From NCBI GenBank assembly GCA_036847185.1, contig DAIUAM010000008.1:1-64000 (forward strand): a stretch of 64,000 nt of DNA. Direction: 5' to 3'. Shown one piece after another: positions 9,018 to 18,800 of this stretch (the first letter of the stretch is position 1; every line of letters starts with the position of its first letter). The DNA is from UBA4738 sp002413305 (GTDB lineage: Bacteria; Actinomycetota; UBA4738). The notes beneath the pieces are model-generated. The model searched no databases. It had not been told where the DNA came from and saw only the letters and a program-made list of their open reading frames with translations. The translations under genes and the position numbers were made by a program.

Positions 9018-9290
9018 TCAGGCTGCCGGCTCTTCCGCGCTTAGCGCGTGGGCCAACAGGTCGTCGAGCGATTCGCCCGTCATCCCGACCGGGACCGGGG
9101 CACGGGCGGTGAACGCCCCGGCGATGTGCGACTCCTGTACCACCTGGATGCCCGCGGCATCCTGCCCGGCCAGCCGGAAGGCTGCTTCCAGCCCAGCCGG
9201 AAGGTCGGCGTCCGAATGCGAGCCGAGGAGCCGCTTCGTTGGGCGACCGTCGTGGCCTCGCGCCCTGATGTGCACGCGCCAACGGTTCAT
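9018..9290 (-). CDS. Hypothetical 90-residue protein
   Basis: A small ORF starting at the ATG at 9290 with product MNRWRVHIRARGHDGRPTKR. It begins with basic beta-strand-like residues, continues with an Ala/Gly-rich helical middle, and ends in an acidic helix with ESLDDLLAHALSAEEP. No signal peptide or membrane segment is seen and no family is recognised. It stands alone between the helicase and the acyltransferase, all on the minus strand. Amino-acid composition is natural for this genome, which supports it as a gene, but evidence is limited. Confidence 0.5.
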   Translation of the reverse strand: MNRWRVHIRARGHDGRPTKRLLGSHSDADLPAGLEAAFRLAGQDAAGIQVVQESHIAGAFTARAPVPVGMTGESLDDLLAHALSAEEPAA

Positions 9291-9369
9291 CGTCCGAGCC
9301 TACGGGGCGAACCCTCCCCGAGGCCATCGCGAGGAGCTAATTCTGTGTAACGGGTCGCGACATACGACC

Positions 9370-10350
9370 TTATCCGAACACGACGCCCGCGAACGTCTGC
9401 CGGAACACCTCGCGCAGCTCCAGCGCGTAGGTCTTCGAGATGTGATCGTTGTCCCGGTAGGTGACGGTGCCGGCGATGACCATCGGGCACCGGCCCTGGA
9501 AGCAGAACCAGTGGATGGTGTCGATGAACGCCGCGCCGCGGTCGTGTGCGGCTCGGGCGGCCTGCTTGTACACGGAGATCTGGTCGCCGGAGAGCGTCCT
9601 CGTGCACGTGCCCAACGTCGCATCGTGGGCGAGCAGGCAGTCCACGGGCTGCTGGCCCTGATCCGGTGGGTCCCCGATCAGGACGACGTTCTTGGTGAAG
9701 GGCGTCACCGCGCTGATCAACGTGCTCACCCCGGCCACGCTGGCCTGCTTCACCTCCGGGGTCCCGCTCATCAGTTGGCCGCCGATGAGGACGGCGTCAG
9801 GATGCAGGGTCCGCACCTGCTGCACGGCCCACATCAGATAGGAGTTGCACACCCCGGCGTAGCGCGACGGCCCGCATCCCAGCTCGATCAGCGGGACGAC
9901 CCGCCATCCGTCCTGCGAGGCCGCCCACAGGATGGCGGGCATCCACTCCCGGGCGTGCGAGTCGCCGAACACGACCATCGTCCTCGAGCCCGACAGCAGC
10001 GGGCAGATGTGGCCACCGGGCGCGCCCCGAACGGCGTAGCAGCCTCGCGTCGGAGGGTCGTATCGGTCGCCCAGGAGTTGGTCGAGGTGCGGGGTGAGTG
10101 ACGACGGGATCGGCGCGCCCTGCCGAGCGGCCTGCACGGCGGCGATCACCGCGGGGATCGGGGAGAGCGCGGCCCCGGTTGGTCCCGAGGTCGAAGAAGG
10201 CGGGGCCAGCGTCGGCACCGGGCCGGTGGCCAGGGTTTCGGTCGAGGTCGTCTCCGCCGAGATGGATCGAAGGTTGACCGCCGCCACGACAACGACCAGC
10301 AACACCGAGGTGCCCCACAGCACCGCGCTCGTCCGGATCGGCCTGCGTAG
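9370..10350 (-). CDS. SGNH-type C-terminal half of an OafA/YrhL acyltransferase (separated by a frame shift)
   Basis: This frame encodes one membrane helix (LLVVVVAAVNL) followed by a Pro/Thr/Ser linker and an SGNH-hydrolase-like domain with block I MVVFGDSHARE (catalytic Ser in GDSH), a GCGPSRYAGVC disulfide-like loop and a C-terminal DNDHIS (Asp/His pair). Such domains are fused to acyltransferase-3 membrane domains in O-acetyltransferases that decorate polysaccharides, peptidoglycan or lipids. Here the membrane domain lies directly upstream in another frame. Joining the frames near 10345-10355 restores continuous family-like protein (RARHA or RARH followed by LRRPIRTS). The change needed is one base removed or two added. 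It may be an assembly error or a real mutation. Confidence 0.75.
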   Translation of the reverse strand, partial: LRRPIRTSAVLWGTSVLLVVVVAAVNLRSISAETTSTETLATGPVPTLAPPSSTSGPTGAALSPIPAVIAAVQAARQGAPIPSSLTPHLDQLLGDRYDPPTRGCYAVRGAPGGHICPLLSGSRTMVVFGDSHAREWMPAILWAASQDGWRVVPLIELGCGPSRYAGVCNSYLMWAVQQVRTLHPDAVLIGGQLMSGTPEVKQASVAGVSTLISAVTPFTKNVVLIGDPPDQGQQPVDCLLAHDATLGTCTRTLSGDQISVYKQAARAAHDRGAAFIDTIHWFCFQGRCPMVIAGTVTYRDNDHISKTYALELREVFRQTFAGVVFG

Positions 10351-11605
10351 CGTGGCGTGCCCGGATCGGGTTCTCGATCAGGGCATAGCTGACGATCGAC
10401 AGCGCGAACGCCCCTCCGACGAGGACCAGGTTCACGCGTAGGGAGAGGGCATGGCCCACGGAATACGCGGCGATCGTGAGCACCGGCCAGTGCCACAGGT
10501 AGAACCCGTAGGACCGGTCGCCGACGTACCGCATCGGCGAGCGACCGAGGAGCCGCCCCACCCCTCGGGGGGACCGCTCGTTCCCGATGCCGGCGGCGAT
10601 GACCAGCGCGGTGCCGACCGTCGGCAGCAGCGCCGCAGAGCCCGGGAACGCCGTCGTCGGCGAGAACAACATCGCGGCCAGCCCGATGGCCAGCATGCCC
10701 GCCCACCCGAGGAGCGCGCGGGCTCCGTCCGCGAGGCGAAGGAATCGAGTGGCTCCGATGGCCAGCGCCGCGCCCAGGCCCAGCTCCCACGCTCGGGCCA
10801 AAGTGGAGAAGTAGGCGCCGACAGGCGACCGGTTCGTGTCGTAGATCGACCAGGCCAACGAAGCGAGGCTGGCCAGAACGATCACCAGCGCGAGCCGGCG
10901 GGTGTTGGTCCTCGGCGTCGAACGCGGATCGCCCGGAGACACGGCACTCCGGCGATGCCGGCCGGCGCCCCGGCGACTCCGGCGGTGGACCACGATCCCG
11001 GCCAGCACGAGCGCCAGGACGAGCGGCCACACGAGGTAGAACTGCTCTTCGACGGCCAGCGACCAGTAGTGCTGGACCGGCGAGGGGGGCTGCCCCCGCG
11101 AGAAGTAATCGACGCCACGGTGGGCGAACTGGACATTGGCGGAAAAGAACGCGGCCCAGATGCTGTCCAGCACCGCCTGCTTGGCCCGCACGAAGTTCAA
11201 CAGGTGATACGCGGCGAAGTCGGTCACGACCAGTGTGAGCGCGGCCGCGGGCAGGATTCGCTTGGCTCGCCGGGCGTAGAACTCGCGTAAGGAAACGTGC
11301 CCCTGCTTCGCCGCGCCGGCCAGCAGCAGGCCGGTGATGAGGAAACCGGACAGGACGAAGAACACGTCGACGCCGACGAAGCCGCCCTTCAGGAACCCCA
11401 CGCCGGCGTGCCCGAGGGCGACGAGGAGCACGGCCACCGCGCGAAGCCCCTGGATGTCGTCCCGATGGCCTTGCCGCGCGCTGCTTCGATCGTCGCCGCG
11501 GGTCACCGGACCGGGCGCGACCAGGATGTCGATGGACCGGTCCGTCGCTACCTCTCTTGTCGGGATGCTCGAAGGAGTATGAGCAGGTTCGACGGCCCGG
11601 TTCAA
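10345..11605 (-). CDS. OafA/YrhL-type acyltransferase 3 membrane domain (N-terminal half of the same gene)
   Basis: About 420 residues with the acyltransferase-3 signature: DIQGLRAVAVLLVALGHAG near the start (the membrane RxxA...H motif), FVGVDVFFVLSGFLITGLL, an FYARRAKRILPAA segment and VEEQFYLVWP, then about ten hydrophobic helices with YGFYLWHWPVL near the end. The family moves acyl groups from the cytoplasm onto extracytoplasmic sugars or lipids. The start is uncertain: the TTG at 11605 or the GTG at 11506 would both work and neither has a clear ribosome-binding site. It lies 54 bases after the acyl-AMP ligase stop on the same strand, so it is the probable last gene of the lipid/polyketide operon. 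The frame breaks near 10350 before the SGNH half. Confidence 0.8.
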
Positions 11606-11659
11606 CGTTCGACTGCGTTGCCAGAACCCTCGCCGCCAGAGGACGGGACCTGTCCCGGG

Positions 11660-13309
11660 CTAGCGCGGAGGGCCCTCCTGGATCCACGTCGAACCGGACA
11701 GCTGACCCCGCTCGGCCGCATCACGCATCGCCGCGCGGCGGAGCTTGCCACTGCTCGTCTTGGGGATGCTATCCGGCTCCAGCACCAGCACCCTGCCCGG
11801 CATGACGCTGGTGGCGTCGAAGACCGCATGCCGTACCGCCCGGGCCGTCCGGGCCGGGTCCGCCCCGGTCCGGATCTCGACGGCGAGTGCCACCACGTCC
11901 TCCCCCGAACCCGGCCAGCCGAATGCCACACAGCGCCCGGGCCGGACTTCGCGCACGGTCGAAGCCGCCCATTCCAGGTCCTCCGGCGAGTGGTTCCTGC
12001 CCATCACGATGAGCATGTCCTTGGAGCGGCCGGTGATGTGCAGCTCGCCGTCCGCGAGGTAGCCGAGATCCCCGGTCCGCAGCCAGCCTCCCGTGAAAGG
12101 CTCCTCCGTCACGGACCCCTGATAGCGGTCCATCAGCGACGGGCTGCGCACCTCGATCTCGCCGTTCGTGCGCTCCTCGGCGCAGACTCGCGCATGGCTC
12201 CGGATCCGGATCTCGACCCCCGGAAGGGCCCGGCCGCACGACACGACGCCGCGAGCGGACGTCCCAGCGGCAGGGACGGCCTCGCCGCGGCCGGCGAGCG
12301 CGTCTCGATCGACGCGATCGACGTGGATGCCGGTGCCCGGCTCCGACACCGTCACGCCCAATGTGGCCTCGGCCAATCCGTATCCGGTGCCCAGGCTCGT
12401 TGGATGGAGGCCGAGCGAGGGCCCCGCTGTCTCCATGCGACGCACAAGCGCGGGGTCGATGCCCTCGGCAGCCAGGACGGCGTGGGTGAGCGAACGGAGT
12501 GAGCCCGGTGACAACGTCTCCGACCGACCGGCCCGGGCCATCGCGACACCCCACGCCGACGGCGGGCCGCTGGTGAACGTGGCTCCGGTGGACCCGCACA
12601 GCTGGAACCACGAGACGGGATCTCGCGCGAAGCGCGCGGTGGGGAGCACGTGGCCGTCGACGCCGGTGACGAGCGGGCGCACGAGGTACCCGAACAACCC
12701 GTTGTCGTGGAAGAAAGGCAGCCAACCCAGCAGACGGTCCCGAACCGGATCGAGCGCGTAGGCTTCGCTGAGCCCCCCGATGGCCGCGAGGATCGCCCGG
12801 TGGGACAGGACGGCACCCTTCGGGTCGGCGGTGCTGCCCGACGTGAACTGGATGACCGCGGTCGAGCTTGGCTCTGCTGGTGGTGGCAACGGCGAAGGCA
12901 GCGACTCGACCCCAAGGTCGACGTCCCAGGACCGGGCTCCCTCCGGCGCGATGTTCCGCAGCCCTGGATCGGCGAGGATCACCCGGCACCGAGCCGCATC
13001 CACGTGCGAGGCCAGTTGGCGTCGCACGAACGAGGGGTCGCGGACCCTCAGCGGGAAGCCGAGCGGGACGACGACGGCACCGACCCTCCACGTGGCCACG
13101 GCCCAGCGTAGCCACGGGGGCCCGTTCGGCCCGAGGACGCCGACCGTGTCCCCCGGCTCCACCCCCCAGGCCAAGAGACGGCGGGCGTCGTCCTCCCCCC
13201 GCTCGAGGATCTCGTCACGTGAGCACATGACGGGTCCGTCGTCCAGATGAAACGTGATGCCGGACGACGGTCCCGGCGCACCCTCGATCGCGCCAAGGAG
13301 GTTCGTCAC
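11660..13309 (-). CDS. Fatty acyl-AMP ligase-like enzyme (AMP-binding, FadD32/FAAL type)
   Basis: A 549-residue adenylating enzyme that would activate a fatty or other carboxylic acid with ATP. Visible are the P-loop-like TSGSTADPKGAVLSH, a GWLPFFHDNGLFGYL segment and the YGLAEATLGVTV motif, both like fatty acyl-AMP ligases, GWLRTGDLGYLADGELHITGR, and the C-terminal catalytic lysine in IPKTSSGKLRR. The GTG start at 13309 overlaps the ACP stop (GTGA), so it probably loads that ACP rather than CoA. The position right after a free ACP and before an acyltransferase fits a starter- or side-chain-loading role in the megasynthase operon. A CoA-ligase activity cannot be excluded. Confidence 0.85.
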   Translation of the reverse strand: MTNLLGAIEGAPGPSSGITFHLDDGPVMCSRDEILERGEDDARRLLAWGVEPGDTVGVLGPNGPPWLRWAVATWRVGAVVVPLGFPLRVRDPSFVRRQLASHVDAARCRVILADPGLRNIAPEGARSWDVDLGVESLPSPLPPPAEPSSTAVIQFTSGSTADPKGAVLSHRAILAAIGGLSEAYALDPVRDRLLGWLPFFHDNGLFGYLVRPLVTGVDGHVLPTARFARDPVSWFQLCGSTGATFTSGPPSAWGVAMARAGRSETLSPGSLRSLTHAVLAAEGIDPALVRRMETAGPSLGLHPTSLGTGYGLAEATLGVTVSEPGTGIHVDRVDRDALAGRGEAVPAAGTSARGVVSCGRALPGVEIRIRSHARVCAEERTNGEIEVRSPSLMDRYQGSVTEEPFTGGWLRTGDLGYLADGELHITGRSKDMLIVMGRNHSPEDLEWAASTVREVRPGRCVAFGWPGSGEDVVALAVEIRTGADPARTARAVRHAVFDATSVMPGRVLVLEPDSIPKTSSGKLRRAAMRDAAERGQLSGSTWIQEGPPR

Positions 13310-13563
13310 CGCGCCGTCGCGGCTCGCTTGCGCCGCACCAGAGCCGCCACGCTCTCCAGGCTGGCGAACTGCTCGGCCACGAGTTCGTCGTCGTCGAACC
13401 GGATCCGGTAGCGGTCCTCGAGAAAGCCGATCAGCTCCTCCATCGCCAAAGAGTCGAGCCATTCCTCCGCGAGGGGGTCCGCGTCTCCACACGGTTCGTC
13501 GAGGATCCGGGTCTGGAGGAACGAGAGAACGTCGGCCGCTTCCTCGCTCAATGCGCGGGTCAC
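13306..13563 (-). CDS. Stand-alone acyl carrier protein
   Basis: An 85-residue protein with the phosphopantetheine attachment motif DSLAM (Ser38) in an acidic four-helix ACP context (EEWLDSLAMEELIGFLEDRY) and a basic C-terminal tail RRKRAATAR. The GTG start at 13563 overlaps the upstream hydrolase stop and its own TGA overlaps the ligase start, both as GTGA, so translation of the three genes is coupled. It should be converted to the holo form by the PPTase at 15179-15865 and acylated by the adjacent ligase. It differs clearly from the tandem ACPs inside the megasynthase, so it probably has a separate client enzyme. Confidence 0.85.
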   Translation of the reverse strand: MTRALSEEAADVLSFLQTRILDEPCGDADPLAEEWLDSLAMEELIGFLEDRYRIRFDDDELVAEQFASLESVAALVRRKRAATAR

Positions 13564-14285
13564 CGCCCCGCGACCTCCGCGAGGATCTCCCTTCCCCACC
13601 TGGCCACCCGCTCGATCGTGATCGCCTGCACGGCAGTGGTGGCGTGCCCGTGCAACGCGACGCTGGGGACGATCTCTACGGTGGCGCCGAGACGCTGGGC
13701 GATGTCGACCACATCCTGGCGGGATCGGTCCCGCTCGCCGACCAGGACGTGGATGGGTGCGCGTCCGGCCGCCCGCGAAAGGTCCTCGACGGTCCGCGGG
13801 TCGAGCGGTTGGCGCCGCGCCGGCCGACCTCCGACCGGTCGGATACCTCTCAACCGGAGCCGGGACCGGCGCGGGAGCGGCCCGAGATAGGGCTCGATGG
13901 CGCACACCCCCGCCGGCTCACGGTCCCGCGCCGCCATGCTCGCCGCGGCGCCCACCCCCGCACAAGCCCCGACCACGAGCAGCGGGAGCTCGGCGGTACG
14001 GGCTCGGAACCAGGCCACTCCCTCGGCGATGGCTCGCTTCCGTTTGGCCTGGCCGGGCATGGCCAGCGAGCTCTCGGCGAAACCTGGCCAGTCCATGCGG
14101 AACACCACGACACCGTTCTCGGCCAGTGCCCAGGCCGTCCTCGTCCATAGCTGGTTCACGCCGGTCCGGTGACCCCCCACCCCCGGCACGATCAAGCATG
14201 CGGCCACGGCGGCCATTTCGGGCTCGGTGACGATCGCGCCCAGAGGCCCCGCCTGGGTGGGGACGAGCACCGGATGGTCGCTCAA
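13560..14285 (-). CDS. Alpha/beta hydrolase (exosortase-associated hydrolase 1-like)
   Basis: A 241-residue alpha/beta-hydrolase-fold protein. It shows an oxyanion-region strand LIVPGVGGHRTG, a VVVFRMDWPGFAESS segment, a nucleophile-elbow position replaced by VVGACAGVGAA (Cys rather than Ser), and late Asp (VLVGERDRS) and His (LHGHATT) segments typical of the triad. The start is taken as TTG at 14285, which overlaps the upstream gene's TGA as TTGA. Pairs of such hydrolases beside an ACP and an acyl-AMP ligase are known from exosortase-A loci; here the same cassette sits in a PKS operon. A thioesterase or editing role is inference. Confidence 0.75.
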   Translation of the reverse strand: MSDHPVLVPTQAGPLGAIVTEPEMAAVAACLIVPGVGGHRTGVNQLWTRTAWALAENGVVVFRMDWPGFAESSLAMPGQAKRKRAIAEGVAWFRARTAELPLLVVGACAGVGAAASMAARDREPAGVCAIEPYLGPLPRRSRLRLRGIRPVGGRPARRQPLDPRTVEDLSRAAGRAPIHVLVGERDRSRQDVVDIAQRLGATVEIVPSVALHGHATTAVQAITIERVARWGREILAEVAGR

Positions 14286-15103
14286 GAGAGTGACCTCTCC
14301 AGGTCGCGAACCGCGATCGCGGCCGACCGCGCCAACGCGCGCTGGGAGTGCCACGGCAACCGTCGCTGCCAGGACCCGGGGAGGGCCCGGATCGCGAACG
14401 TCTCCGGCACCGGCTCGGGTGGACTGCCGCGAAGGCGAACCACCACACCGCCACCGCTCGATGCGAGTGCGCCGGCGATCTCTTCGGCGCCCGGCCACCT
14501 CTCGGGGTGCATGGGGAGGGGGTAGCCGAACGCTTCTCCGTCCGCCCGCCGTCCCAGGCCCGCCCGACGGGATGCCCGCTCGAGCTCCTCGAAGAACGCG
14601 GCCGGCGCGAGCGCCGGTTCGATGAACAGCAGCGGCCGACCGCGCCCGCCGTTCGCGGCGGCCTGCCCGGCGATCGAGGCCCCCAGCCGGATCCCGCCGA
14701 GCTCCCAACGGAACTGGGGGCGGCGCTGCCGGGCGGCGTCGAGTGCGTCGGTGGCCGCCATCACCAGATCCTCCATGGAGGTGGCCGCAGCGTCTCCGGT
14801 GCTGTCTCCGTGCCCCGGCGGGTGAAACAGCATCGCCGCCCGCCCGCCCCGCGCCATGCGCGTTGCGAAGGTGTGCGCCGTCACGTCGAGGCTACGGGAC
14901 TCCAGTCCCCAGGATGGCACAAGGACGAACGCGAGCGGGCCCCTCAGCTTGCTCGCCGCGAAGAGGGATCCGTAGAGCCGTTCGCCGGTCGAGGAGAAGA
15001 AGAAGACGTCCCGATCGATACCCCGTCCTGACCAGCGTGAGGCTCGGTCGTACTCGCGCAGCCGTTCGTCGACCCGGTCCGGCCTCGACGTCACGAACCT
15101 CAT
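14282..15103 (-). CDS. Alpha/beta hydrolase (exosortase-associated hydrolase 2-like)
   Basis: A 273-residue protein beginning MRFVTSRPDRVDERLREYD. After about 40 residues it has a fold start FFFSSTGERLYGSLF, a strand AFVLVPSWGLESRS and the segment LFHPPGHGDS. The usual serine elbow is replaced by GGIRLGASIAGQAA, in which a Ser could still serve. The chosen ATG has GGGAAGG 12 bases upstream; a TTG at 15130 is an alternative start. It is followed by a TTGA overlap with the second hydrolase and preceded by 75 bases after the PPTase stop. It probably acts with its partner in acyl transfer or release; substrate unknown. Confidence 0.7.
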   Translation of the reverse strand: MRFVTSRPDRVDERLREYDRASRWSGRGIDRDVFFFSSTGERLYGSLFAASKLRGPLAFVLVPSWGLESRSLDVTAHTFATRMARGGRAAMLFHPPGHGDSTGDAAATSMEDLVMAATDALDAARQRRPQFRWELGGIRLGASIAGQAAANGGRGRPLLFIEPALAPAAFFEELERASRRAGLGRRADGEAFGYPLPMHPERWPGAEEIAGALASSGGGVVVRLRGSPPEPVPETFAIRALPGSWQRRLPWHSQRALARSAAIAVRDLERSLS

Positions 15104-15178
15104 GGTATACGTGACCTTCCCTGCGGACAAACCCGGACGCCAGAAGGTCGCGACGGCTCCGAGGAGGTGGCCCGACCC

Positions 15179-15865
15179 TCAGTCGAACAGCCGCGGAGAA
15201 GGCGCAGCCGGCGCACAGAGCACCGTGAGGACCAGGCTTCCGCGCCTCCGCCACCAGCCGCTCAGGGCCGGGCCCGACCGGCGAACCTCGAACGGCGACC
15301 AGTCGACCGTGCCGGTGTCCGGTGCGACGTCCACGTCGACGCTGCGCGTGTCCACCCGCAGCCCCGTCCGGAGCGCCTTGAGCGCGCTCTCCTTCGCGGA
15401 CCAGACCAAGTTTGCCGCAAGATCACGGTCGGGCGCCGTCGCGACGAACATTCGCTCCGCCTCAGTGAAGTAGTCACCGACGAACCCCTCGGTGCGCGGT
15501 TCGACCAGCTCGAGGTCGCAGCCGATCCGCGTGCCCGGCGCGGCGACGGCGCACAGCGCCCACCCCCCGCGGTGACTGAGGGAGATCGCCCATCCGAAGG
15601 GCCTCTGCCCCACGAAGGGCTCGGGCGCCCCGTCGTCGGCGGTCCGCACCGCGATGCGGGAAGGCGACGGAGGCTCGCCACCCGCGGCCACGATGGCCTC
15701 CCGCAGCGCGACCTTCGCCGTCCACCGTCCCAGGCGCCACTCGGCGCGGCGCCGTTCGAACCGGAAGCACGCCAGCCGTTCGGACTCCTCGGGAGCCAGC
15801 CAGTCGTCGGCGGGGGGCGGATCGGCCGCCCGGCACAGCGCGACCAGGACCGGCCGGACGGTCAC
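15179..15865 (-). CDS. 4'-phosphopantetheinyl transferase, Sfp/EntD type
   Basis: A 228-residue PPTase that moves phosphopantetheine from CoA to carrier-protein serines. It has ERLACFRFERRRAEW near the N-terminus, SLSHRGGWALCAVA, the metal-binding IGCDLE (Asp117, Glu119) and the WSAKESALKAL motif (Trp155, Lys158, Glu159). The double-length Sfp form handles PKS and NRPS carriers rather than the AcpS substrate. The GTG start at 15865 overlaps the stop of the carboxylase gene as GTGA. Its place inside the operon indicates that it serves the tandem ACPs of the megasynthase and the free ACP at 13306-13563. Confidence 0.9.
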   Translation of the reverse strand: MTVRPVLVALCRAADPPPADDWLAPEESERLACFRFERRRAEWRLGRWTAKVALREAIVAAGGEPPSPSRIAVRTADDGAPEPFVGQRPFGWAISLSHRGGWALCAVAAPGTRIGCDLELVEPRTEGFVGDYFTEAERMFVATAPDRDLAANLVWSAKESALKALRTGLRVDTRSVDVDVAPDTGTVDWSPFEVRRSGPALSGWWRRRGSLVLTVLCAPAAPSPRLFD

Positions 15866-18800
15866 GGAGGGCTGGCCGCGACGACCGGTTCGGCCAGCTC
15901 GCGGCGGATGCCGCGTTCGACGGCGCCGATCAGGTAGGGGCGAAGCATCTCGGCAGGGACGACGTGGTGCACGGCCCCCATCGCCTGGGCCCGCTGGATC
16001 GAATGGATCCGGTCGAACTCCTCGGCGACCTCCCCGAGCTTCTCGGTGCGAACCACCGGCATGAGCCGGTCCAGCTCCTTCCGCAGCCGGGCCTTCTCGG
16101 TGGCATCGGAGGCGGCGGCCAGCCCGGCCTCCAGTTCGACGAGCCTCGGATCTGCGTTCGTCCTGGTGTTCACCTCGCGGGTGAACACCACGGCCGCGGC
16201 CGGGGCGCCTCCGATCACCGACGCGAACGACCCCTCCACCGCGGCGACCTCCATGTGATCGTTCAGCGTGGCGCTGAACACCACGAACGCCCCGCCGTGG
16301 TACCGGGAGACTACGCAGAACACGATCGGGCCCCGGAAGTTCACCACCGCCCGGCCGATCTCGGCGCCGTATTCGAGCTGCCAGTTCCGAAGCGACTCGG
16401 GCGAGCCGTCGAACCCGCTGAGGTTGGCAAGCACCACCAGGGGACGGTTGCCGCTCGCCGCGTTGACGGCGCGGGCGGCCTTCTTCGAGGAGAGCGGGAA
16501 CAGAGTCCCGGAGGTCCATTCGTCCGGCCCGTCGGCCGGGACGAAGCCTCGCCGCGCGACCGGCTTCGACTCGATCCCCAGCATGCAGACGGGGATGCCG
16601 CCCAGCCGCGCGTCCCAGACGACCACCGTCTCGGCGTCGCGCATGCCGGACCAGCGCTCGAGCGGCGGGACGTCCTGGTCGCTGGCAGCCCGCATCACGC
16701 TCCGGATGTCGAACCCGTGCTTGCGGCTGGGGTTCGACGCCTCCGAGAAGACGTCGCCGACCGAGAGGAAGTCGCCGGGCCGCTCGGCGCGATGCGGGAA
16801 CCCGCGCACGTCACGCTCGGCGGGATCGGTGGTGGGCGTGCGGCGCGGGAAGCGCTCGCCCGGGGCGACGTAGGTGAAGCCGTAGTGACGGAGCAGGACC
16901 TGACAGGCCTCGGTCAAGTCGCGCGCCCAGTACTGGGCCTGGCCGTTCGGCCCCATCACGCGGTCGTACCCGCCGATGCCGAAGTTGTCCTCGGCCGACA
17001 CCCCGCCCGAGTAGTCCAGGGCCTGCTTGCCGGTCAGGACCATGGCCGATTCTGGCGTCATCACCAGGATGCCCTTGGTGTGCATCAGCATGGTGGCCTC
17101 GGCGTTCCAGTAGGGCTGCGCGCCCACGTTGATCCCGCACACCACCACGTTGACCTCGCCGCCGCCCTGGGTGAACTCGATCAGGCGGCGAAGGACGCGG
17201 GCGATCCAGTCCATGTTCTCCACTCCGCTGTCCATGGCGATCTTCGCCCCTGCCGACAGGGCGAACCACTCCAGTGGGACGTGCAGCCGTTCGGCCAGGT
17301 CCAGCGCGGCCATGATCCGCCGGCACTCCGGTTCGGCCAGTGAGCCCAGCGCGTGGCTCGGATCTCCCAGCAGGATCACGCGTCGCATCCCATCGGGATG
17401 GGCGTCGGTGAACGACGAGATCACGCCGGTGACCACGTTCGCGACGTTCCTGCCGAATGACCGGTCGACCGGGACCAGGGACTCCCCGGTCCCGTCCAGG
17501 TCGTATTCGACGAACTCTCCGGGCGGGAAGTCCGAGGGCGTCCCTCGGGTGGGTGTCAGCATCCGCACGATCTCGTATGGATACGTCAGTCCTCGCTGGC
17601 GCATCAGCACGACCTTCTGCATGTACTCGGTGAGGGGTTCGATGGGCCGGTCGGAGCGGGCGTCGAACCGCACGGACAGCCCGCGGCCCAGCGGGTTCGA
17701 GAGGTGCAGCACGCGATCTTCGAACTCCCCGCTGTCGGGGTTCCGGAACTGGGCCAGCACCACCACCTTCTCCAGCCCCAACCCCTCGGCGGAGGGGGCC
17801 AGGCGCTGGATGATGCCGAACAGCTCCCCGATCCGGAAGTCGGCCTGCGGCCAGACGTGCAACGTGACCCGGTTCCACTGCAGTCGCTTCTGGCGGTGCG
17901 CCTGGTGGTCGCGGATCGCTTCGAACGCCTCCGTCAGCATCCGTTCGAGGTGCGGCAGCGCGACGACGCGCCCCCGGTCGCCCCGAACCGGCGTCAGGTC
18001 GCGGACCTCCGCGATGGCGAACAACCGCTCGTCCTTGGGGTTCTCCCGGGCCGCAGCGTGGAAGAGGTAGACGTCCTCGACCGAGGGCAACCGGTCGGCG
18101 TCGAAGTTGTCCATCCGCCACAGTTCGAGCCGCTTGCCCATCATCGGGTGCAGCCCCCGGTACCGCTTCTCCTCCCAGAAACCCTCCGGGCCCTGGCGGA
18201 ACGTGTAGTGCTCCGAGGGAGCCAGCTTCGCGACCGGGCCCGCTCCGCCGATCGCCACGACGAGTCGACGGATGGGCCGGCCGAACGAGACCTGGTCCAG
18301 CGTCGAACGCAGGTCCTCGGAGGTCCGGTCCGCGTCGGGGCCCGTCTCGGGTCCGGTCGCCGCCCGGCGCAGGTAGCAGTCGATCGCAACGTCCTCGCCG
18401 GGCGGCACCTTCCGAGCCCGCGACGCCAACAGGTCCACGACCTCGGAAAACTCCCCCAGCTCACCATGCGTCGCAAGCAGGTGCACGCGGGTACCTTCGT
18501 GGTCGTATCCGGCGCTCACCACAGCCCGGGTATCCTGCGTGTCGGTCACCACGTCCTGAAGGTCCCGGATGCGGTAGAGCCGTCGAGCCAGGACCTGGAC
18601 CATGGCCTCGCGAGATCGCGCGTCCGCCTCGGCAAGGCGTTCGATCAGCACTCGTTCCAGCGGCTGCGGACACCGCACCAGCGCGTCCAGGTGGGCCGGG
18701 GCATCGGAGCCCTGGGGATCGGCGGCCAGGGCCCGCAGGTCGGCGTCGGCCTTCGCGTACACCTCGTCGCGGATGCGTTCGAAGAGCGGCTGGTCGAACA

